A stretch of DNA of 64,000 nt from Psychrobacter raelei (GCF_022631235.3 NZ_CP093310.2:2232001-2296000); one strand, 5' to 3'. Positions 19,068 to 28,975 are shown, counted from the first letter of the stretch. Made by a program: numbers and translations. Notes: generated by a model from the sequence alone, not told the origin.

Positions 19068-20489
19068 CTACTTTTTATGCGAGCCTTTTTTGTACTTCAT
19101 GTTGCGGCGCTTTTGGCGGGCTTCGGAGACCCCAGGTCTTAGCTTCTTAGATGAAGTGGTCTTCTTGCCAGCATAAGGGTTGGTATTAAGCTTGAATTCA
19201 ACCTTTAATGGCGTGCCCTCTAGGTTAAACACCTTACGAAACTCATTTTCTAAATAACGCTGATAGCTTTTAGGCAGGGAGCCTGTCTGATTACCATGGA
19301 TAACGATAATCGGTGGATTATGACCACCCAAATGCGCATAACGTAGCTTAATACGGCGCCCACCTGACATAGGTGGCGGGTTTGCGGCCACAGCATCTTC
19401 TAGAATCTGAGTCAAACGATTGGTCGATACTTTGAACATCGATGAGGCATAAGCTTTATGAATCGATGGATATAGGTTACCGACGTTGGTACCATGTAGC
19501 GCTGAGATGAAGTGTACTTTGACATACGGAATGAAGTTAAATCGGCGATCAAGCTCGATGCGTATCATCTCTTTTTTGTCTTCTGATAGCCCATCCCATT
19601 TGTTAATTGCCACCACCATAGCCCGGCCAGCATCTAGCGCATAACCCAGCATATGTAAATCTTGATCGACAATACCTTCTTGGGCATCAATGACAGCGAC
19701 GACCACGTTGGCATCTTTAATGGCTTGTAGGGCTTTAATTACTGAGAATTTTTCAACTTTTTCATCAATACGGCCACGGCGACGTACACCGGCAGTATCA
19801 ATAAGTACGTAGTTTTTGCCATTGCGCTCAAAGGGGATATAAATACTGTCACGGGTGGTGCCTGGCATGTCATACACCACAACACGCTCTTCACCAAGCA
19901 TGCGGTTAACCAGCGTGGATTTACCCACGTTCGGGCGACCGATAATTGCAAGCTTCAGCCCCCCTTGATCTTCTTCTTCCACATCCTCTGGCATATCGGC
20001 AGTTAAGTCATCAAGTAAGTTGGCAATACCTCGGCCATGACTGGCTGTCATAGGGTATGGCTCACCCAATCCTAATGCATAAAACTCAGCGGGCGCAGCA
20101 TCATGGACGCCATCAATTTTGTTGGCCACCAGGTATACCGGCTTGCCTAAGGTATGCAGCATTTTACCAATTTCAGCATCAGCGCCAATCATACCGGCAC
20201 GAGCATCAACCACAAACACGAGAATATCTGCTTCATGGATGGCGGTATGCGATTGTGCGGACATATAGTCATCAATACTACCGCGGCCATCATCAGCCTC
20301 GCCAATACCGCCGGTATCAATCACAACAAAAGACTTATTGTTATACGTGGCATCACCATACTGTCTATCACGGGTGAGTCCGGACAGATCAGCGACTAAG
20401 GCTTGACGGGTTTTGGTCATTTGGTTAAATATTGTCGATTTACCCACATTTGGGCGACCTATTAAGGCAACGACAGGTTTCATGGACAT
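19068..20489 (-). CDS. der: Ribosome-associated GTPase Der (EngA)
   Basis: Essential GTPase for 50S subunit maturation. Two tandem GTPase domains are visible, each with a P-loop GRPNVGKS (residues 11-18 and 184-191), a DTGG/DTAG switch and an NKxD motif (NKID, NKWD). A C-terminal KH-like domain and a very basic tail follow. At 473 aa it is normal. It is convergent with the carboxypeptidase gene and stands alone; the upstream 470 bases hold its promoter. Confidence 0.97.
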   Translation of the reverse strand: MSMKPVVALIGRPNVGKSTIFNQMTKTRQALVADLSGLTRDRQYGDATYNNKSFVVIDTGGIGEADDGRGSIDDYMSAQSHTAIHEADILVFVVDARAGMIGADAEIGKMLHTLGKPVYLVANKIDGVHDAAPAEFYALGLGEPYPMTASHGRGIANLLDDLTADMPEDVEEEDQGGLKLAIIGRPNVGKSTLVNRMLGEERVVVYDMPGTTRDSIYIPFERNGKNYVLIDTAGVRRRGRIDEKVEKFSVIKALQAIKDANVVVAVIDAQEGIVDQDLHMLGYALDAGRAMVVAINKWDGLSEDKKEMIRIELDRRFNFIPYVKVHFISALHGTNVGNLYPSIHKAYASSMFKVSTNRLTQILEDAVAANPPPMSGGRRIKLRYAHLGGHNPPIIVIHGNQTGSLPKSYQRYLENEFRKVFNLEGTPLKVEFKLNTNPYAGKKTTSSKKLRPGVSEARQKRRNMKYKKGSHKK

Positions 20490-20959
20490 CTTTTATCTCA
20501 CTTGGTTTTACAAGGCTTTAATGATTGAGGGTTAAATCAGAGTGCTTGATAGATTATTAAATTGGGGTTGATTAGGGGTTAGGGCAATTGATTCGATGCC
20601 AATTGCTATCATGACACCTAGCGCCTTAGCGCCAATCTGCACAGCGGCATCATCTCTTATAAAAATTAAAGTTGAGTTATCTCAACATAGTTCTTAAAAT
20701 AATTTCCAGTTTGTTAAAAAAGCCAATAATATGGACCCTATCATTCGCGCTTAAGTCGAATTTTATTGATTGGTCTGTATTGTGCTGTTTTTCTGGCCAC
20801 TACTGACAGGCTACTGTGAGATCACCACCACCCATAACCGGGGTAAAAGCTTATTATCTAGCGTATGTCGTCAAAATAATATAACAGACTAAACGCAATT
20901 AGATTGCTCGGCTATGATAACATGGTTTTAACCCTCTTAATAATGAACCTATATCAATT
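20490..20959. other. Divergent promoter region between der and an unknown gene
   Basis: 470 bases without a gene. It holds an inverted repeat GCAATTG (20584-20590) / CAATTGC (20600-20606), which could be a protein-binding site for the der side. No clear promoter pair could be assigned. Confidence 0.4.
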
Positions 20960-21667
20960 ATGTCAAGACGCTCTGCACCTTTTGTCGCTCCCGAAGATAT
21001 TATCCCAGATCCTTTATCTAAGGAGGGTAAATCACTTGCTAAAGAATTACTCTCAGGGTTGCAGGCAGATATTGCCGCGTTTCGTCATGACCAGTTTCCG
21101 CCAGATATTATAACTCAAGTGCGTGACATGCCCATTTATCAGGGCAATAAAGACGAAGTTGCCGCGTATCATGCACGATGGAAGCCGCTGATACAAAGAG
21201 CATTGCAGTTTTATCCGGCAGCCTATTTGCCGCCTGATAATCTGCCTTTGCCTGCAAGTTTAGAGATTCCACAATTTATCTATCACGTGCAGCGGCTACA
21301 TTTGACCAAAACTCGTGCCAAAGAATCCAAAAACTTTGGCTCGGTGGGCGCACTTATCGAAAAATGCGGTGAGTTTACTGAAAATGAGTATCTACGTCTA
21401 GAAAAAGTCTTGGCCAATGATGAAACGGCGCGGCTGGTTGCACATCGAGAGTTTATTGATCTGCGTGCTTATGTGTTTTGTCGCAATGACAAGGGCGAGC
21501 TGCTTGATCCTGAGCGTATTCGTTTTTATCGTACTGGACTTATTGTCCATGCCCTGCCGGACTTCAAGGTTGTCGATAGCCGTCAAAAACCCAGAAAAAA
21601 ACGCAATGATGCTTACAGTAATCCCCTAGCCGATAACGGCGTTTGGAAAGTATATCGCAAAAAATAG
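20960..21667 (+). CDS. Unrecognised conserved-looking cytoplasmic protein
   Basis: I do not recognise a family. The 235-residue product has no signal peptide or membrane helix. It is mixed charged, with a Pro-rich patch (YLPPDNLPLP, about 95-105) and a very basic C-terminus (PRKKRNDAYS then VYRKK). Codon use and gene spacing look like a real gene, and the whole length is coding in one frame without interruption. The ribosome binding site is poor. It precedes the Kef-type antiporter gene by 160 bases in the same direction, with no terminator between, so the two may be cotranscribed. Confidence 0.75.
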   Translation: MSRRSAPFVAPEDIIPDPLSKEGKSLAKELLSGLQADIAAFRHDQFPPDIITQVRDMPIYQGNKDEVAAYHARWKPLIQRALQFYPAAYLPPDNLPLPASLEIPQFIYHVQRLHLTKTRAKESKNFGSVGALIEKCGEFTENEYLRLEKVLANDETARLVAHREFIDLRAYVFCRNDKGELLDPERIRFYRTGLIVHALPDFKVVDSRQKPRKKRNDAYSNPLADNGVWKVYRKK

Positions 21668-21827
21668 CCCACTGTTTGTGGCTATTATTTCAATTTTTGA
21701 AGCACGCTTACGTTTTAAGAGGCTTTGAATAGTAACCATCACTGTTGCGACATACCTCTTTTATCACTTATTTTATCACTTGCTTGCCCTAAGCTTACCG
21801 CCACTGCTCTACAAATAAGGATCCTAC

Positions 21828-23678
21828 ATGATTGCAGCCTCCCTTGTTCAACCCAGTCTCATGTTACAAGCGACCATCTTTTTAGGTGCCGCCTTGTTAT
21901 TGGTACCTTTGGGCAAGCGGCTGCATATCTCAACTGTACTGGGTTATCTGATTACTGGCTTGCTGCTGGGTCCGAGTGTGTTTGATGTGGCCGGTGATGC
22001 CGAAAGCTTAATGCACTTTTCTGAGTTTGGGGTGGTCATGCTGTTGTTCGTCATCGGACTTGAGCTGCAGCCCTCACGGCTTTGGGCACTGCGTCACTCG
22101 ATTTTTGTGTTCGGGGGCTTGCAAGTTGGGGTGACAGGCTTATTGTTAATGGGGCTGCTGTATGAATTTAGCAGCTTAAAATTAGACACCGCCTTTATTG
22201 TCGGCTTTGGTCTGGCGTTGTCTTCTACTGCCTTTGTGCTACAAGTATTGACCGAAAAGGAGCAACTGTCGAGCACCCATGGACGCGAAGCCTTTACCAT
22301 CTTATTGTTCCAAGACATTGCGGTTATTCCTCTGCTGGCTGCCATTCCCTTCTTATCTGGGGTGCGTGAGCAGACTTATGACTTAATTTATTTTGGTAAA
22401 GTGGTGGCAGTGTTTGGCGGCTTATTCTTAGTCAGCCGTTATGTTGTACGCCCTTTTTTCAAGTTCGTGGCCTTAAGTGGTGCCAATGAGCTGCTGACCG
22501 CCGTGGCGCTATTTATTGTCATGGGCGTGTCTATTTTGATGGGGCAGATTGGCTTATCTATGGCATTGGGTGCTTTTTTGACCGGTGTACTACTGGCCGA
22601 CTCTGAATACCGCCATGAGCTTGAAGCCAGTATTGAGCCTTTTAAAGGCTTGCTGCTGGGTCTATTTTTTATGTCCGTTGGTATGCTCACCGACGTCAAA
22701 CTTATCTTGGCGCACCCCGCTTTTATCATTGGCGCGGCCATTGCCTTAATGGTGATTAAATTTGGGGTGATTACCATTATTGCCCGCTTATTAGGCAACC
22801 GCTTACCAACCAGTATTCGTCTGGGGGTGACTTTGGCTCAAGGCGGTGAGTTTGCTTTTGTGTTATTTAGCACGGCGGCCAATTCAAACGTACTGCGTCC
22901 AGAGCATGCCAATCTACTGACTTTGATTGTGACCATCTCTATGGCACTGACCCCTATTGGATTTATGCTGCTTGAAAAATTCGGTGAGCCCAGATTTGAT
23001 AAAGGTCAGCCAGACCGTGAATATGACAGCATCCCTGACCATGAGCATCCGGTAATTATCGCAGGCTTTGGCCGTGTCGGACAAATTATCGGCCGCGTAC
23101 TGCGCATGCATAATATCGAATTTACCGCCATTGAAAGCTCAGCCAACCAAGTGGATTTCGTGCGTAAGTTTGGTAACCAAGTTTATTATGGTAACCCGCA
23201 AAATCCGCAAATCTTGCGTACTGCCGGTATTGAGAAGGCACGCCTGTTTATCATTGCCATTGATGATATCGAGCGCTCTATTGCCACTGCCCGCTACTTG
23301 CATACCAATTATCCGCATCTTCAAATCCTAGTACGTGCGCGTAACCGGGCCCATTTTTACCGTTTGCGAGAGATTGGTATTACTCACATTTGGCGCGAAA
23401 CCTACTTATCCTCGCTAGATATGTCACGTGAGTCGCTTGAGCTGCTTGGTATTTCTCCTCAAAAAGCGCGCGAGACCATCACCGCCTTTCGTGATTATGA
23501 TGACAAACTGTTGGCACAGCAGCAGGCCATTTATGAAGATGAGGCCAAGATGATTGCCTCAGTACAGTCCTCTATGATGGAGCTTGAAAGCTTATTTGAC
23601 TCTGATCATTCAGAGGGCAAAAAGCTGGACTTAAATGAAATAGAAACCGCAGTGGGCATTCATAAATCCAGCTCTTAG
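21828..23678 (+). CDS. Kef-type monovalent cation:proton antiporter (CPA2)
   Basis: Inner-membrane antiporter of 616 aa: about twelve helices form the Na+/H+ exchanger domain (residues 1-390), followed by a cytoplasmic TrkA-N (RCK) nucleotide-binding domain. The latter's Rossmann motif GFGRVG is at residues 413-418. KefB/KefC relatives export potassium under glutathione control and protect against electrophiles; no ancillary KefF/KefG gene is adjacent, so the ligand is unknown. AAGGA lies before the ATG. The tail is acidic. It is convergent with the DUF2628 gene, 34 bases apart, without an obvious terminator. Confidence 0.9.
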   Translation: MIAASLVQPSLMLQATIFLGAALLLVPLGKRLHISTVLGYLITGLLLGPSVFDVAGDAESLMHFSEFGVVMLLFVIGLELQPSRLWALRHSIFVFGGLQVGVTGLLLMGLLYEFSSLKLDTAFIVGFGLALSSTAFVLQVLTEKEQLSSTHGREAFTILLFQDIAVIPLLAAIPFLSGVREQTYDLIYFGKVVAVFGGLFLVSRYVVRPFFKFVALSGANELLTAVALFIVMGVSILMGQIGLSMALGAFLTGVLLADSEYRHELEASIEPFKGLLLGLFFMSVGMLTDVKLILAHPAFIIGAAIALMVIKFGVITIIARLLGNRLPTSIRLGVTLAQGGEFAFVLFSTAANSNVLRPEHANLLTLIVTISMALTPIGFMLLEKFGEPRFDKGQPDREYDSIPDHEHPVIIAGFGRVGQIIGRVLRMHNIEFTAIESSANQVDFVRKFGNQVYYGNPQNPQILRTAGIEKARLFIIAIDDIERSIATARYLHTNYPHLQILVRARNRAHFYRLREIGITHIWRETYLSSLDMSRESLELLGISPQKARETITAFRDYDDKLLAQQQAIYEDEAKMIASVQSSMMELESLFDSDHSEGKKLDLNEIETAVGIHKSSS

Positions 23679-23712
23679 CAGGCCAGGTTGTCTGATTTTC
23701 AACTGGGTTTAT

Positions 23713-24678
23713 TTAGCTGCTTTGACATATCGCAGGGCGCTGCTTGTCATTTAAAGTACTGATGCATTGCCATTTGCCCTGCTTATCGGCTGAGGGACGA
23801 TACATAATAAAGCGCTGCCCATTAAGATTGCGATTGGGAAATGGCACCCCAGTGAGACTGGCCATCAATACGCAGCTACTGGATTTATTACCCAAGGCCG
23901 GGGTCTGCGCGACTACTTCAAAACGGATATTTTGTGCCATGCTGTCAACAGACATCCCGACCGGGCACTGGCCTTGGGCTTGATAAGCGGCTTCCACTTG
24001 GGCAGTGGCGACTCGGGTAAGCCCAAAGCTTTCTTGAATAATGCCTGTGGCTTTAGGCTTGGCATATAAGGGCAAAAACTGCTGCTGGATAACGGTTATT
24101 AGGAATAAAAACAGCCCAAAAGAGGCCGCCAGACCAACCACACTAACGCCGCCCTCCTTTTTTAAATGCGCTTTTTGCTGCTCAGGGGCTCGAGGATAAT
24201 CCTCTAATACATCCGCAATCTCTCGGCGCGCCATACGATAATAATAAGCATCGGCCCAGCGTGCGACCATCACTGACCAAAAAATCCAAATCGCCAACGC
24301 AATGAAAGCCCGCACCCCCATCTGATAGCCATGCGCCACAAGCGGCATAAACATATATTCAAAGGCAACCAACACAATAACCACATTAAGCTGAATAAAA
24401 GACCAGCCCGCTACGGTATATACGATACAATCCAAATAGCGCTTGCGATACAGCAGCCATCCAAAGGTGGCAATAAATGCCGCCCAGTTCCATTTGGGCG
24501 ACAAATAGCCTTGCTCATCAAACTGAGCAAAGCGTTTTAAATAATAAGCTTGCGATCGCTTACCAATGAACCATTTATCCAGCTGAGTACGCTGCTCAGC
24601 ACTAAGCTTAGGCTGATAAAATGGCGGTGGCGAGGTCTCTTCAATAAACAACATACCGGCTAAGCCTTGTATAAACAT
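23713..24678 (-). CDS. DUF2628 domain-containing membrane protein
   Basis: A 321-residue protein with several membrane helices in the region 60-225 and the sequence FNWxxF-like KWNWAAFIATFGWLLYRK, typical of DUF2628 proteins whose function is unknown. After the last helix a periplasmic C-terminal domain of about 110 residues has cysteines (CPVGM, SSCVL, WQCIS, AICQS) that may be disulfide-bonded. An alternative start lies at the methionine at 24654; neither start has a strong ribosome binding site. It is divergent from trmB. Confidence 0.75.
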   Translation of the reverse strand: MFIQGLAGMLFIEETSPPPFYQPKLSAEQRTQLDKWFIGKRSQAYYLKRFAQFDEQGYLSPKWNWAAFIATFGWLLYRKRYLDCIVYTVAGWSFIQLNVVIVLVAFEYMFMPLVAHGYQMGVRAFIALAIWIFWSVMVARWADAYYYRMARREIADVLEDYPRAPEQQKAHLKKEGGVSVVGLAASFGLFLFLITVIQQQFLPLYAKPKATGIIQESFGLTRVATAQVEAAYQAQGQCPVGMSVDSMAQNIRFEVVAQTPALGNKSSSCVLMASLTGVPFPNRNLNGQRFIMYRPSADKQGKWQCISTLNDKQRPAICQSS

Positions 24679-24854
24679 CTATCATGCTAAGTACACGCAA
24701 ACTATCGAGGTTTGCGCATCGTTTTATAGGGAGATAACCGTTATAATACGCCAAAATGACTGATTTTTTTAGCCAGGCTGTGGTTTTTCAACCGTCTTTG
24801 CCTGCTGCTAATATCTTTACTCTTATAACGCCAATAGTGGACGATTTTTTTAAT

Positions 24855-25646
24855 ATGAGCGCTGAGACTACCCCAAACACCCCAAATATAGACAACTCAC
24901 AAACCTCTGAAGCCAATGACGCCGCCTACCCGCGCCTCATCAAAACCTTTATGAAGCGCCGTACCCACCTTAACAAAAATGCCGAGCAAGCCCTAACTGA
25001 TCCTGTTTATGCCAAGTATATCGTCAATACGATGGATGACAGAGGCCAAGGCCTTATTGAGGACATCACAGACTTGCGCGCTTTATTTGCTGATACGCAA
25101 CAAACCCCTAACGGCCCAGATGCACCGCTGACCTTTGAGATTGGGTTTGGTATGGGGGGATCACTGATTGAGATGGCCAAAGCTGATCCCACGCGTAACT
25201 TCGTGGGCATTGAAGTGCATGAGCCGGGTATCGGTAAATGTGCCTTTACCGCTGACGAGGAAGGTCTAAGTAACCTTAAGATTATCAACGGTGATGCCAT
25301 CGCCCTAATGCAGCAGCTGCCTGAGAATCATATTGACCGTATTCAGCTGTACTTCCCCGATCCATGGCAAAAAAAGCGCCATTATAAACGCCGCTTTGTA
25401 AGCCCCAAGCGCATGCAAATTGTCACCCGAGTACTTAAAACCGGTGGCTGGTTCCATACGGCAACAGACTGGGAGCATTATGCGTTTTGGATGTTAGAGG
25501 TACTCGATAACTTTGAGGGGCTGACCAATACGGCAGGCGAAGGTAACTTTACGCCGCGCCCTGACTTTCGTCCTTTGACCAAATTTGAAAAACGTGGCAT
25601 CGATAGAGGTCATGGGGTATGGGATTTGATCTACACTAAAGACTAA
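24855..25646 (+). CDS. trmB: tRNA (guanine-N7-)-methyltransferase TrmB
   Basis: SAM-dependent enzyme that makes m7G46 in tRNA. Visible signatures are the SAM site [11 protein letters not shown], the acidic VGIEVHEPG strand, and the family motif [16 protein letters not shown], with YTKD at the C-terminus. The frame is open from an ATG at 24756, but that start falls about 9 bases after a TATAAT (24742-24747) and adds 33 untypical residues. The ATG at 24855 gives 263 aa, closer to the family, so I use it; the longer form cannot be excluded. The DnaA-box region lies downstream. Confidence 0.92.
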   Translation: MSAETTPNTPNIDNSQTSEANDAAYPRLIKTFMKRRTHLNKNAEQALTDPVYAKYIVNTMDDRGQGLIEDITDLRALFADTQQTPNGPDAPLTFEIGFGMGGSLIEMAKADPTRNFVGIEVHEPGIGKCAFTADEEGLSNLKIINGDAIALMQQLPENHIDRIQLYFPDPWQKKRHYKRRFVSPKRMQIVTRVLKTGGWFHTATDWEHYAFWMLEVLDNFEGLTNTAGEGNFTPRPDFRPLTKFEKRGIDRGHGVWDLIYTKD

Positions 25647-25716
25647 TACGCCATCGTTTTTAACCCATAAACAAAAAAAACAATTCACTTTTAGTATTGT
25701 CATCATCGTGAAACAT

Positions 25717-25774
25717 CTGCCAAAAATAGTCCTTAACAGCCTTGAAAATACTGGTTTTTTATATTTTTTGGCAG
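25717..25774. repeat. Imperfect inverted repeat downstream of trmB
   Basis: CTGCCAAAAATA (25717-25728) and TATTTTTTGGCAG (25762-25774) pair over 12 bp with one bulged base around a 33-base loop. It may be the trmB 3' end structure or part of the DnaA-box locus. Confidence 0.45.
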
Positions 25775-25874
25775 ATTTATTAATTTTTTGTAGCGCCATG
25801 CCATTTTTTCCAAACTTTGATAAGTTGCTTGTAAGCTATGCCAGACAAGGGCGTGCGGACTTTTCCCCATATGC

Positions 25875-25895
25875 TGTGGATAACTCTGTGGATAA
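25875..25895 (-). promoter_or_regulatory. Tandem perfect DnaA boxes
   Basis: Two copies of TGTGGATAA (reverse complement of the consensus TTATCCACA), at 25875-25883 and 25887-25895, 12 bases apart and in the same orientation. The spacing is close to one helical turn, which favours side-by-side DnaA binding. Confidence 0.8.
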
Positions 25896-25980
25896 CTGGG
25901 TGTTTGACAACTGATACCCTAGAGCCATTAGGGCTTTAGGTAAAATTGTTCATTTTTTATACAGTTATTTTTTACATAAA

Positions 25981-25993
25981 AATCAAATACTTA
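25981..25993 (+). promoter_or_regulatory. IHF-consensus site inside the DnaA-box region
   Basis: AATCAAATACTTA matches the IHF consensus WATCAANNNNTTR at every defined position. A second copy with one mismatch starts at 26021. Both lie in the AT-rich core between the tandem and the single DnaA boxes. Confidence 0.55.
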
Positions 25994-26095
25994 TGTAGAT
26001 AATTGTTTTTATGCTGTTCTAATCAAATTTTTTGGGCGCAAAATGTATAAAATAAGTTAATGTTTCACAGCTTGACCCATGGGTCTTTTTTTCTC

Positions 26096-26104
26096 TGTGG
26101 ATAA
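26096..26104 (-). promoter_or_regulatory. Third perfect DnaA box
   Basis: TGTGGATAA, followed by CTGG as at the second box, about 200 bases from the tandem pair and in the same orientation. Confidence 0.75.
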
Positions 26105-26359
26105 CTGGCTATTTTAGCGTTTGTCCGGTTGACTTTTTTCAGCGTATCAGCTTTGTGCGTTATTGGCTAATGATGATTAACTCGCTATTAAAAGCGGGTT
26201 AACTGACCTTTAAAACCGTAGGTTTTATTATTTCAATTGGCTTTAGGTATTGCTATGCATTGGCATGCATTGTTATGTTTTGATCAGTATGGCAGATATT
26301 GGAGTTTAGTACTCCCAGTTAGCTTGAGTGTTAGCACAAGGCTTAATTAAGGCTTTTTT

Positions 26360-26848
26360 ATGAAATTACGAATTCTAAGTGTCGGCAGTAAAATGCCTAA
26401 ATGGATTGATACTGGGTTTAATGAGTATCACAAACGTATTCAGCCGATGTTGACTACCGAAATGGTCGATTTGGCCGCTGCAAAACGCGCCAAAAACCCC
26501 TCAGAAGCCAATCTAGCGCAGTATCGTGAGCAGGAAGGAAAAGCCATTTTGGCCACCCATCAAAGTAACTCACGTGAGAAGCTTTGGGTGCTCGACGTTA
26601 AGGGTAAGATGCTATCGACCGAACAGTTAGCCGATAAGCTCAGTGAAGCGATGCAAGTTGGTGACGATGTGGCATTGGTGATTGGCGGTGCTGATGGGGT
26701 GTCACCTGAGGTACTGGCCGCAGCGGACTTTAAGTGGTCATTATCACCATTAACCCTGCCCCATCCCTTGGTACGTGTGGTATTGATGGAGCAGCTTTAT
26801 CGAGCAATGAGTATCAATAACAATCACCCTTATCACCGCGGTAATTAG
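26360..26848 (+). CDS. rlmH: 23S rRNA pseudouridine(1915)-N3-methyltransferase RlmH
   Basis: SPOUT-class methyltransferase acting on helix 69 of 23S rRNA in the assembled 70S ribosome. The start MKLRILSVGSKMPKWI, the SAM-knot motif GGADGVSPEV and the C-terminal NNNHPYHRGN are diagnostic of RlmH (YbeA). The 162 aa length is normal. AAGG lies before the ATG. In many bacteria it is linked to rsfS and nadD; here it lies alone beside the DnaA-box region. Confidence 0.96.
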   Translation: MKLRILSVGSKMPKWIDTGFNEYHKRIQPMLTTEMVDLAAAKRAKNPSEANLAQYREQEGKAILATHQSNSREKLWVLDVKGKMLSTEQLADKLSEAMQVGDDVALVIGGADGVSPEVLAAADFKWSLSPLTLPHPLVRVVLMEQLYRAMSINNNHPYHRGN

Positions 26849-26932
26849 CACTCAAAGAGCGCACGATCAAGGTAATGTATGGCAAACATCACCTCAACTT
26901 TAAAAAATGCTGCCCGCCCCCATAATTAGCTT

Positions 26933-27814
26933 ATGACACATTCAAATCGTACCCACAGCTCAACCTTTAGCCCAGTGACTGCCATCACAAGGCTCACAAG
27001 CTTTGAGCCAGTCACTAACAGTCACAAGCCAAAAGTGCGTTCTATGCAAGCGCTGGCCACATTGCCGGCGCTATTTATTTCGCATGGGGCGCCTACCTTT
27101 GCGCTTGAAAAAAGCGCCACCACAAATGCGCTGGCGCGTACTGGGCAAAACCTACCCAAACCCAAAGCTATTGTGATTATGTCAGCACACTGGGTCACTC
27201 AAACCCTTGAGATTGCCAGTAACCCTACACCGCAGACCTGGCATGATTTCTCAGGGTTTAGTCATGAGCTTAATCGCATTGAATACCCTGCTTTAGGCCA
27301 TCCTGAGCTGGCCGAGTCGCTATCAAATCAGCTTAATAAAATGGGCGTCATCAACAGTCTTAATCCACTGCGACCTTTAGATCACGGGGTATGGGTACCA
27401 CTTCTTCATCTATATCCAGAAGCTGATGTGCCCATTGTGCAGCTGTCATTACCCAAGCACTTCGACGCTTATGCCTGTTATCAATTGGGCATCTTGTTTG
27501 AGCAGCTTCGCCATGAGCAAATCTTAGTAATTGGTTCTGGCAGTATCACCCATAATCTGGCGGCCTTAAGTTGGAACGCTTCTAGTGAAGATGCCAGTGC
27601 CAAAGCCTTTAAAGTCTGGCTACTGCACCAGTTAAAGACGGACATTCCGTCGGCTTTAGATTGGCAGCAGTTCGCTCAAGTGGAGCAGGTTCACCCCAGT
27701 GCTGAGCATTTACTGCCCCTATTTTTTGCGCTGGGCTGCGGCCAACGGGTCTCGGTCATTCATGAAAGCATGTCACATCATAGCTTAGGCATGGATATGT
27801 ACCGTTTTGATTAA
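26933..27814 (+). CDS. Class III extradiol dioxygenase family protein (LigB/YgiD-like)
   Basis: Iron- or zinc-dependent ring-cleaving dioxygenase fold, related to bacterial 4,5-DOPA dioxygenases such as YgiD. The core begins LPALFISHGAPTFALE, followed by MSAHWVT, WHDFSGF, LDHGVWVPL and GSGSITHNL, which supply the metal-binding histidines. From the first ATG the protein has 293 aa with about 37 untypical N-terminal residues. The ATG at 27044 (256 aa) matches the family better, but neither start has a clear ribosome binding site. The natural substrate is unknown. Confidence 0.85.
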   Translation: MTHSNRTHSSTFSPVTAITRLTSFEPVTNSHKPKVRSMQALATLPALFISHGAPTFALEKSATTNALARTGQNLPKPKAIVIMSAHWVTQTLEIASNPTPQTWHDFSGFSHELNRIEYPALGHPELAESLSNQLNKMGVINSLNPLRPLDHGVWVPLLHLYPEADVPIVQLSLPKHFDAYACYQLGILFEQLRHEQILVIGSGSITHNLAALSWNASSEDASAKAFKVWLLHQLKTDIPSALDWQQFAQVEQVHPSAEHLLPLFFALGCGQRVSVIHESMSHHSLGMDMYRFD

Positions 27815-27934
27815 ACCCTGCCGGACAAGACACCCCCAGCGGCGTCATTTTTGTTAAAATAGACGGTTTTTATTGCCCCATTGTTATTTTAATAACTGCC
27901 ATTTTTAATTGTTTAAGCCTTTTAGGACACCCTT

Positions 27935-28705
27935 ATGACTGATGCCTCAGCAGATGCTTTAACCTCACCCTCTAACAGTGGCGCAAGCCAAGATACTTCT
28001 CAGCAAAACGCAGTGGTACTTCTCTCAGGCGGGCTAGACTCTGTCACTTGCTTATACTGGGCAAAAGCGCGCTATGCCAAAGTCACGGCTGTGAGTTTTA
28101 ACTATGGTCAACGTCATAACAGTGAATTGGTCGCAGCCAAAAGCATCGCTAGCCAAGCTGGCGTCAATCATAAAATCATCGATATCGATATTGCGCAGTT
28201 AGGCGGCTCTTCATTAACTGACCATGATATGACCGTTCCAGATGGCGATGCGGACAAATTCCCAACGCATACCGATGACATCGACAACCAAGCCATCCCG
28301 AACACCTATGTCCCTGCGCGCAACACCATATTTTTATCCTACGCGCTAGCTGTCGCAGAGGTTACCGATGCCAACCACATCGTCATTGGCGTAAGCTCAG
28401 TCGACTATTCAGGCTATCCAGATTGTCGCCCTGAATATATCGAAGCCTTTGAAGTGATGGCAAACTTAGCCACCAAAGCGGGAGTGACCGGCCACAAACT
28501 ACACATCCAGACACCACTACAAAAGCTTAGCAAAGCACAGACCATTCAGCTCGGCAACTCATTGGGTGTAGACTACTCGCAAACCATTTCGTGTTACAAA
28601 GCTGACAGCGAAGGCCGAGCTTGCGGTATCTGTGACAGCTGCACTCTGCGCAAAAGAGGCTTTAGTGATGCCGGATTGGCCGACCCTACCCGTTATGCCG
28701 GCTAA
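27935..28705 (+). CDS. queC: 7-cyano-7-deazaguanine synthase QueC
   Basis: ATP-dependent ligase that converts 7-carboxy-7-deazaguanine to preQ0 in queuosine biosynthesis. The PP-loop motif [10 protein letters not shown], the NTYVPARNT stretch and the C-terminal zinc site [14 protein letters not shown] are clear. At 256 aa it is slightly longer than E. coli QueC, with a Ser/Ala-rich N-terminus of about 25 residues. AGGA lies upstream of the ATG. No other que gene is in the window and no preQ1 riboswitch is seen in the leader, although a palindrome GTTATTTTAATAAC lies about 40 bases upstream. Confidence 0.95.
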   Translation: MTDASADALTSPSNSGASQDTSQQNAVVLLSGGLDSVTCLYWAKARYAKVTAVSFNYGQRHNSELVAAKSIASQAGVNHKIIDIDIAQLGGSSLTDHDMTVPDGDADKFPTHTDDIDNQAIPNTYVPARNTIFLSYALAVAEVTDANHIVIGVSSVDYSGYPDCRPEYIEAFEVMANLATKAGVTGHKLHIQTPLQKLSKAQTIQLGNSLGVDYSQTISCYKADSEGRACGICDSCTLRKRGFSDAGLADPTRYAG

Positions 28706-28731
28706 TAAAATGGCTTTATCGCATTGGCGTT

Positions 28732-28749
28732 GGCCGTTATGTAACGGCC
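28732..28749. other. Short hairpin downstream of queC
   Basis: Perfect inverted repeat GGCCGTTA / TAACGGCC around a 2-base centre. No T run follows, so terminator function is doubtful. Confidence 0.35.
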
Positions 28750-28975
28750 TAGTAACATTTATTTGCAACTGGATAGCAAAATTCATTATCAATCTCACTA
28801 TGAGCTTGGTAAGGTATGCTGTTAGATTAGCTAGGCATAAGACCAAGCGGATTGCGGTCTTTATGCTGCAGTTATGTTATAAAAATTTAAGCAAAGAGGG
28901 TGTTGTACTGGCTAATCTTTCTTAAAACTGCGCTTTCTTTTAATACTACCTGTTGCCCTCAAAGGATTTTCGTTT

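Larger units (their letters stand above)
25647..26359. other. Gene-free AT-rich DnaA-box region between trmB and rlmH
   Basis: A 713-base region with no credible gene. It contains three perfect DnaA boxes (TGTGGATAA) all in one orientation, a near-perfect box TGTAGATAA at 25994-26002, a perfect IHF-consensus site and a very AT-rich core (about 25930-26065). It also has a long imperfect hairpin (25717-25774) and a perfect palindrome GACCCATGGGTC at 26074-26085 followed by a T run. The elements are those of a replication origin or a DnaA-titrating/reactivating site. Against an origin: flanking genes on both sides run mostly in one direction. dnaA is not in this window. Confidence 0.55.

Noticed and set aside
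25708-25914. A 68-codon open frame across the DnaA-box region
   Set aside because: No ribosome binding site, Phe/Leu-rich product typical of AT-rich noncoding DNA, and it runs over the tandem DnaA boxes.
26212-26226. AAAACC-GTA-GGTTTT as a terminator before rlmH
   Set aside because: The stem is short and AT-rich with a 3-base loop, and would lie in the rlmH leader. It is more likely chance sequence in an AT-rich region.
27815-27934. preQ1 riboswitch before queC
   Set aside because: The leader lacks the conserved preQ1 aptamer pattern; only an AT palindrome GTTATTTTAATAAC is seen.
28559-28925. Small open frames at the queC 3' end on both strands
   Set aside because: They overlap queC or its hairpin, lack start signals and show no protein character.
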